Shown here: in pieces, positions 59,161-64,000 of the stretch
Position numbering within the stretch: position 1 is the first letter of the stretch
How the letters are laid out: every line of letters starts with the position of its first letter
DNA from: Bradyrhizobium sp. OK095
GTDB lineage: Bacteria; Pseudomonadota; Alphaproteobacteria; Rhizobiales; Xanthobacteraceae
Reading direction: 5' to 3'
DNA: 64,000 nucleotides
Assembly: GCF_900109945.1 (NCBI RefSeq)
Contig: NZ_FOBX01000016.1
Coordinates: 1 to 64,000, forward strand
Program-made: the position numbers and the translations under genes
Notes under the pieces: generated by a model
The model's database searches: none
Told to the model about the DNA's origin: nothing
Seen by the model: the letters and a program-made list of their open reading frames with translations, nothing else

Positions 59161-62132
59161 GGCGCGAGGGCAGGGACCGGTTCGTCGCTCGCCTTGTCGT
59201 GGCTTCGCCGCGCCGGCACCAGGCCTTGCAGCTCGCGGCGAACGCGCTCCACGACGCTGGCCCAGTCGCCTCGCTTCGGTTGCCTGAACAGCCGCATCGA
59301 CCGATACCACGGGCTGTCGTCGCGGTTGAGCAGCCAGCGCCAGTCCGGGTTGAACGGCAACATCGTCCAGACCGGCGCGCCGAGCGCGCCGGCAAGGTGA
59401 ACGACGCTGGTGTCGACCGAGATCACCAGATCGAGACAGGACATCAGCGCCGCCGTGTCGCTGAAATCCGTCAGATGGTCCGAGAGATCGACGATATCTG
59501 GATGTTCGCCGAGGAAGGCCCGGTCCTGATCCCGGACGTCCTTTTGCAAGCTGACGAACTGGACGTCGCAATCGAGCAGAGGCGCAAGCTCGCGTAGCGC
59601 AATCGATCGATCGTGATCATTCTTGTGAGCTGCATTGCCCGACCAGACCAGACCGACGCGGAAGCGATCGCGGGCGCCAAGCCGGTCCTCCCACGCCTTC
59701 ACGCGCGCCACCGGGGGCGCAGGAAGGTACGGCTCCGCGCCCGGGATCGTATCGAGCCGTGTCTTGAGCGCGAACGGCAGAGTTCCAAGAGGACAGTGCA
59801 GGTCGAACGCCAGCGACGTCGCAGACGGTCGACTGACACAATTTGCGACGCCGGACACCCCGGCCAGGAGCCGCTGGATCGGAGGCTGGACCTCCAGGAT
59901 GACGCGCGCTCCGAGTGCGGCCACCATGGGGGCATAGCGCGCAAACTGAATCGCGTCGCCCAATCCCTCGTCAGCATGAAGCAATATGGTCTTGCCTTCG
60001 ATCGGCTGGTCACCAAGCCATAGGGGTTGGGAAAAACCGCGATCGAGCAAACCGACAGGAAGTGTCCACCGCGTTTCGCGCCCAAGCCAGCCTTGCTCGA
60101 AGTTTCCAGTCAGCAACTGAAGTGTCGCCAGATTGTAGGTCGCCACCGCATTGCCGGGGTCGACCGTCAGCGATCTGTGAAAGGTCGCGGACGCTTGATC
60201 CAGCAATTGCAGATTCAGCAATACCAATGCCTTGTTGGAAAGCGTACCGGAAAGATCGGGGCGAAGCTCAAGCGTCCGGTCGAAACACGCAAGTGCCTGT
60301 TCCATTCGGCCGAGTTTCGCATGAAGCACGCCGAGCTTGTTGTGCGCGTCGGCCAGGCCGGGGTCCAGCGCGATGGACTTCTCGTAGTCGGCCTCCGCTT
60401 CCGCGAACCGGTTCGCCTCCATGAGGCAATCGCCGCGCATTTGATAGAGGGGCGCGGAACCTGGGTCCAACGTCTCGGCGATGTCCAGGCATTCGAGGGC
60501 TTCCGCATAGCGGCCGAGATGAAACAGCAGTCTCCCGCAACTGTTCGCTGCGTCCAGATATTGAGGATACAGCTGTAGCGCCCGCTGAAAATGCAGCACA
60601 GCCTCGTCCGTGCGTTTGCGTTGCCAGAGCATATTGCCGAGGTCATTCGCGAGAACCGCATCCCGTGGCTTGGTGGTCGGGGTCTTGCTCTGGTGTTGCA
60701 ATGTTCCCGACCGCCATGCCGAAACCAGCCCGCCGAGTTCGAGGCGAACACGATCCACGACGCTCGCCCAGTCGCCTCGCTTCGGTTGCCTGAACAACCT
60801 CATCGACGAATACCACGGGCTGTCGTCGCGGTTGAGCAGCCAGCGCCAATCCGGGTTGAAAGGCAACATCGTCCAGACCGGGGCGCCCAGCGCGCCGGCA
60901 AGGTGAGCGACGCTGGTGTCGACCGAGATCACCAGGTCGAGGCAGGACATCAGCGAAGCCGTGTCGCTGAAATCCGTGAGATAGTCCGAGAGGTCGACGA
61001 TATCAGGGTGTTCACCGAGAAACGCCCGGTCCTGGTCCCGGGCGCCTTTCTGCAAGGAGACGAACTGGACGTCGCAATCGAGCAGCGGCGCAAGCGTGCG
61101 CAGGGTCATCGATCGATTGTGATCGTTGTTGTGATCCGGATTGCCCGACCAGGCGAGACCGACGCGGAAGCGGTTGCGCGGACCAAGCCGGTCGACAAGC
61201 CGTTCTTGCCACGCCGTCACGCGCGCCGCCGGGGGCGCAGGAAGATACGCGTCCGCGAACGGGATGGTATCGAGCCGCGTCCCGCACGCCAGCGGCAGGC
61301 TTCCAAGCGGACAGTGCAGGTCGAACGCCAGCGACGGCGTCGACGATCGGCCGGTGCAAGTCGCGACGCCGGCGATGCCACCCAACAGCTGCTGGATCGG
61401 CGTCGGCACCTCCAGGATGACTTGCGCTCCGAGCGCGGCCAGCATGGGTGCGTAGCGCGCAAACTGGATCGAGTCGCCCAATCCCTCGTCGGCGTGAAGC
61501 AGGATGGTCTTGCCCTCGATCGGCTGGTCGCCGAGCCAGAGGGCTTGCGAAAAACCGCGATCGACGAGGCCGAGAGACGCTTTCCAGCGGGCCTCGCGTC
61601 CCGGCAAGCCCCGCTCGAAATCCCCGGTCAGCATCTGAAGCAGCGCGAGATTCCAGATCGTGTGCGCATTGCCTGGGTCCACCGCCAGCGATCTGTGCAA
61701 GGCCGCGAAAGCCTCATCCAGCAATTGCAGGCTCCACAGCGCCCGCGCCTTTTCGGTGAGCGCTGCAGGAAAATTCGGACGCAATGCGAGCGCGCGATCG
61801 AAGCTCGCAAAGGCCTGCTCCATCCGGCCCAATCGCGAATGAAGCGTGCCGAGGTTCTTGTGCGTCTCCGCTTCGCCCGGGTTGAGCGCGACAGACCTCT
61901 CGAAATCGGCCTGCGCCTCCGCGAACCGGCCGAGCCGCTGCAAGCAAAGGCCGCGCGTTTGATACAGGGGCGCGATACCGGGATTGTGCTTCTCGAACAG
62001 GTTGAAGCAGTCGAGGGCCTCGGCATAGCGGCCGAGATCGAACAGCGATTTGCCCTGCCTGGCGGCTTCCAGATGTTTTGGTGCGCTTGGTGGGGATTGC
62101 TTTGCCGCGGCCCGGCGCTCTTGACGGTTCAT
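59157..62132 (-). CDS. TPR protein with two GT9-like domains (internal tandem duplication)
   Basis: A 991-residue cytoplasmic protein built from two near-identical halves. Each half has several TPR motifs (for example LGRYAEALDCFNLFEKHNPG and PNFPAALTEKARALWSLQLL) followed by a GT9/heptosyltransferase-like domain (HADEGLGDSIQFARYAPMLAALG, then SVDTSVAHLAGALGAPVW and LLNRDDSPWYSSMRLFRQ). The period is 502 residues; residues about 30-476 repeat at about 532-978. Such TPR-glycosyltransferase fusions occur in Bradyrhizobium and may glycosylate or organise surface structures; the sugar is unknown. The ATG at 62132 (MNRQERRAAAKQS) is chosen because the 99 upstream codons are low-complexity and not conserved-looking. 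It converges on the WGR cyclase gene. Confidence 0.9.
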   Translation of the reverse strand: MNRQERRAAAKQSPPSAPKHLEAARQGKSLFDLGRYAEALDCFNLFEKHNPGIAPLYQTRGLCLQRLGRFAEAQADFERSVALNPGEAETHKNLGTLHSRLGRMEQAFASFDRALALRPNFPAALTEKARALWSLQLLDEAFAALHRSLAVDPGNAHTIWNLALLQMLTGDFERGLPGREARWKASLGLVDRGFSQALWLGDQPIEGKTILLHADEGLGDSIQFARYAPMLAALGAQVILEVPTPIQQLLGGIAGVATCTGRSSTPSLAFDLHCPLGSLPLACGTRLDTIPFADAYLPAPPAARVTAWQERLVDRLGPRNRFRVGLAWSGNPDHNNDHNRSMTLRTLAPLLDCDVQFVSLQKGARDQDRAFLGEHPDIVDLSDYLTDFSDTASLMSCLDLVISVDTSVAHLAGALGAPVWTMLPFNPDWRWLLNRDDSPWYSSMRLFRQPKRGDWASVVDRVRLELGGLVSAWRSGTLQHQSKTPTTKPRDAVLANDLGNMLWQRKRTDEAVLHFQRALQLYPQYLDAANSCGRLLFHLGRYAEALECLDIAETLDPGSAPLYQMRGDCLMEANRFAEAEADYEKSIALDPGLADAHNKLGVLHAKLGRMEQALACFDRTLELRPDLSGTLSNKALVLLNLQLLDQASATFHRSLTVDPGNAVATYNLATLQLLTGNFEQGWLGRETRWTLPVGLLDRGFSQPLWLGDQPIEGKTILLHADEGLGDAIQFARYAPMVAALGARVILEVQPPIQRLLAGVSGVANCVSRPSATSLAFDLHCPLGTLPFALKTRLDTIPGAEPYLPAPPVARVKAWEDRLGARDRFRVGLVWSGNAAHKNDHDRSIALRELAPLLDCDVQFVSLQKDVRDQDRAFLGEHPDIVDLSDHLTDFSDTAALMSCLDLVISVDTSVVHLAGALGAPVWTMLPFNPDWRWLLNRDDSPWYRSMRLFRQPKRGDWASVVERVRRELQGLVPARRSHDKASDEPVPALAP
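59200..60539 (-). repeat. Tandem duplication, C-terminal copy
   Basis: This block encodes the second TPR-GT9 unit. It aligns with 60706-62045 at a constant offset of 1506 bp (502 codons). Long stretches are nearly identical at the DNA level, for instance around 59293-59400 versus 60799-60906, which shows either a recent duplication or ongoing gene conversion. Confidence 0.85.
60706..62045 (-). repeat. Tandem duplication, N-terminal copy
   Basis: This block encodes the first TPR-GT9 unit and aligns with 59200-60539 in frame, offset 1506 bp. Between the copies lies about 165 bp coding for an extra TPR-type linker (VLHFQRALQLYPQYLDAANS). Confidence 0.85.
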
Positions 62133-62456
62133 GGATTGGCCAGAAAAGTGGACAAGGTCAGTGGGCTCGCCGATATCTTGAGTCACCAGAAGGAGACGTG
62201 CACTGCACTTGCCTTCTCGGGCCGCCGGTTCGCGTGCAGCTGTGCTTGCGAGGCTACGAGCGCGACTGCGGAGCCCCGTCGAGCCAGTCTCTGGTGCGAA
62301 GCTGGTGTGAGGCTGGCGGGTGCTGGAGCGGTTCCTATGAGCGGACGAAAGCGGACCCGGCCCTTGCGCGGCGCCAGGACGAGCCCTGAACCCTGCCGAA
62401 ATCGGCGGAGTCATTGCGTGCACCGGCACCGAAATCCGAGGTTCTCGACCCCGGCA
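62133..62456. other. Gene-free 324-bp interval
   Basis: The interval between the TPR protein start and the 42-residue zinc-finger gene shows no convincing gene. The minus strand carries an in-frame but compositionally odd extension of the TPR gene. No promoter pair, terminator hairpin or RNA gene was recognised. Confidence 0.5.
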
Positions 62457-62585
62457 TCACCGCACGCCGGTGCCTTTGCAGCGCTGGCACTTCACCACCT
62501 TGTCGCCCTTCTTGAGCAAGCCCTTGCCTTCACAGTTCTTGCATTTCTGCTTCTTCTTGATGTTCGGGCCTTTTTCGCTGGTCAT
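62457..62585 (-). CDS. 42-residue CxxCxGxG zinc-finger protein
   Basis: A tiny protein starting MTSEKGPNIKKKQ with two DnaJ-type zinc motifs, CKNCEGKG and CQRCKGTG, which would bind one Zn2+ through four Cys. AGGAG lies 8 nt before the ATG at 62585. It resembles the many small zinc-binding proteins found beside chaperone or metal genes, but no partner is next to it. The longer in-frame reading (98 residues) is not needed to explain the conserved part. Confidence 0.72.
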   Translation of the reverse strand: MTSEKGPNIKKKQKCKNCEGKGLLKKGDKVVKCQRCKGTGVR

Positions 62586-62836
62586 GAAATTCTCCTGCCG
62601 TGAGAGGTGCTTTGCACAGGCTCCGCTCGACGAGGCGATATCCAGACGGACGCCGACGACATTGCCAATTTCATTCCATACCATCTCCGCACGTGCGGCG
62701 ACAGCCCAGGGCAATGCCATGCCCGAGGCCCTTTCTCGCGACGTCAGATCCATCCGTGCTCAAGAGAATGTTGGCCGCAATCCGGAATAAGTCTCGTGCC
62801 GGCTGCCGTCGCGCGTTGGCTTCGGCGCGGCTCGCC

Positions 62837-63970
62837 TCAAGAAGTCCTGCAATAGAGCACGGTTTCTTCGGGGTAGATCGTAAAATGATCCAGCCACATC
62901 TTGTAGCCGAGGTTCAGGGAATTGATGAAGAGGGGAATGTCGACCCAGTCATTGGGCTTGTGATAGACGCAAATCGCCAATGACGGTTTGAACCGATTGA
63001 GCGTGCCCACGGCGCCCTTGAGCGCGGATAGCTCGGCACCCTCGATGTCCATTTTGATGAAATCGACACGAGGCAGTTTCTTGTCACGAACCACATCGTC
63101 GATGGAGATGGTTCTGATTTCGGCTGCACCGTGGAAGAGCGGACGCTCGGAAACCTGGCTGCCCGGACCATTGTTCATCATATAGAGTATCTTTTCGGAC
63201 GTCTCCCATACCGGTCTCTCGATGATCTCGATATTCGACGAATATTTGGGGTTCAGTGCGAGGTTCTCACGCAAGATATCGAGATTGTCCGGGATGAATT
63301 CAAACCCGATGACCTTGCCCGTGGGTCCCACCTTCGTTGCAAAATACAGGCTCGTATCACCGTAGCAGCTGCCGGCTTCGATGACGATATCGCCGGTCTT
63401 TGCCGCGATCGCCGGCTTTACGCCGCTGTACTCGTATTGCGTTTTCAAGAAGGTGGCGTCGATTCCGATGGGAGCGGAAAACAGATTGAGATCGTAGCCA
63501 ATGTCCTTCAGATCGAAATGAGTCAGCTCGAAGTTCATATTCTTGATTTTTTTTGCAGGCAGACGGTTCGTCTGCAGACTCCGTGCCAGGCTCCGCTCTT
63601 GCCAGTATTTTGGAGAATTTCGAAAGATCTTGACGAGGTCATGCCCGATCACGCGCTGAAGATACAACTCCAACAGGACGTCTTTCGAATATTCGTCTTG
63701 CAGCAACTGATAGGTATCCAGCAGGACCAGCGGAAGCGACTTTGAGTTTTTCAGTCGCGCCATGGACAGGAGTTTGCTCTGATAATTTTGCATATCATGG
63801 CCCAGCGCTCGCTTGGGCTCAGGTCCATAGCGATCCGCCTCGTGGTTCTGTTCGAGATCTCTCGTGGCAATCTCGTACAATTTGGCCTGCAAGTGAGACA
63901 GGAATGAAATCGCAACGTCTGCCGAAATTTGAGCGTCTTGCGACATTTGAATGACTGAGCCTCTCTTCAT
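62837..63970 (-). CDS. FkbM family methyltransferase
   Basis: A 377-residue SAM methyltransferase. The C-terminal half (about 190-377) is the FkbM domain: DIVIEAGSCYGDTSLYFATKVGPTGKVIGFEF for SAM binding, RTISIDDVV and VDFIKMDIEGAELSALKGA, the family hallmark. The N-terminal 180 residues are helical and specific to the protein. FkbM enzymes methylate hydroxyls of sugars or polyketides, often on surface glycans. The start is either ATG at 63970 or ATG at 63946; the frame is open to the window edge, so an upstream start outside the window cannot be excluded. Its GC content is visibly lower than that of neighbouring genes, suggesting recent acquisition. Confidence 0.88.
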   Translation of the reverse strand: MKRGSVIQMSQDAQISADVAISFLSHLQAKLYEIATRDLEQNHEADRYGPEPKRALGHDMQNYQSKLLSMARLKNSKSLPLVLLDTYQLLQDEYSKDVLLELYLQRVIGHDLVKIFRNSPKYWQERSLARSLQTNRLPAKKIKNMNFELTHFDLKDIGYDLNLFSAPIGIDATFLKTQYEYSGVKPAIAAKTGDIVIEAGSCYGDTSLYFATKVGPTGKVIGFEFIPDNLDILRENLALNPKYSSNIEIIERPVWETSEKILYMMNNGPGSQVSERPLFHGAAEIRTISIDDVVRDKKLPRVDFIKMDIEGAELSALKGAVGTLNRFKPSLAICVYHKPNDWVDIPLFINSLNLGYKMWLDHFTIYPEETVLYCRTS

Positions 63971-64000
63971 CCAGCGGTAGGCGGACCCAACGGTGCACCA

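Noticed and set aside
1..64000. Insertion sequences, integrase/phage genes, CRISPR arrays, tRNA or rRNA genes
   Set aside because: No transposase or integrase motif, no regularly spaced repeats and no recognisable tRNA/rRNA sequence was seen on either strand; a tRNAscan or Rfam run would settle small RNAs.

Overview
The window comes from the chromosome of a GC-rich alphaproteobacterium. Gene content (several stand-alone class III nucleotide cyclases, many solute-binding proteins, DUF6894 and DUF6492 proteins, a caspase/WD40 protein) and codon usage point to Bradyrhizobium or a close relative in the Nitrobacteraceae. This is inferred from protein character alone; there is no rRNA, tRNA or other typing gene. 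I see no IS element, phage, CRISPR array or conjugation gene.

Layout. 1-7.4 kb: an XRE/cupin regulator diverges from an amino-acid-type ABC transporter and an FAD amine oxidoreductase; then a DUF4279 gene, a gamma-glutamyltransferase and a PaaG-like enoyl-CoA hydratase. 7.4-12.2 kb: small DUF6894-type genes, a PQQ-type sugar dehydrogenase with a C-terminal haem-c site, an SMP-30-like protein and an acetylpolyamine/histone-deacetylase-type hydrolase. 12.2-20.9 kb: a minus-strand non-ribosomal peptide cluster (six-domain NRPS, a 55-residue Lys-rich protein, a phosphopantetheinyl transferase and an LLM-class flavin monooxygenase). 21-25.3 kb: a SAM-cyclase-ATPase-TPR protein overlapping a PCMT-like methyltransferase. 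25.3-26.1 kb: an AT-richer toxin-antitoxin pair. 26.2-33 kb: surface polysaccharide and cell wall genes (DUF6492, Tat-exported GH10, glycosyltransferase, flippase, L,D-transpeptidase). 33-36.2 kb: a methyltransferase and a caspase-WD40 protein.

36.3-42.2 kb is an apparent catabolic locus: VOC protein, Bug-type binding protein, MBL hydrolase, Liv-type binding protein, TetR regulator, carboxymuconolactone-decarboxylase-like protein and SDR. The TetR gene is preceded by two strong palindromes. 42.3-44.9 kb is a complete bufferin metallophore operon (bufA, MNIO bufB, bufC, doxX) with an ECF-type promoter resembling the Caulobacter SigF motif. 45-53 kb holds two cyclases, a shikimate dehydrogenase, an amidohydrolase, another Liv-type binding protein, an unrecognised 173-residue protein and HutD. 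53-58.3 kb: a LysR regulator diverges from an ABC uptake operon lacking its ATPase, followed by RidA and a class V aminotransferase. 58.3-64 kb: a cyclase with a WGR-like N-terminus, a TPR/GT9-like protein made of a 502-residue tandem duplication, a 42-residue zinc-finger protein and a FkbM methyltransferase of lower GC.

Most of the content is accessory or niche-adaptive: nutrient capture, metal handling, secondary metabolism, surface glycans and cyclic-nucleotide signalling. The NRPS cluster, whose second adenylation domain has lost the usual substrate-binding Asp, and the bufferin operon with its candidate promoter are the two systems most worth following up.
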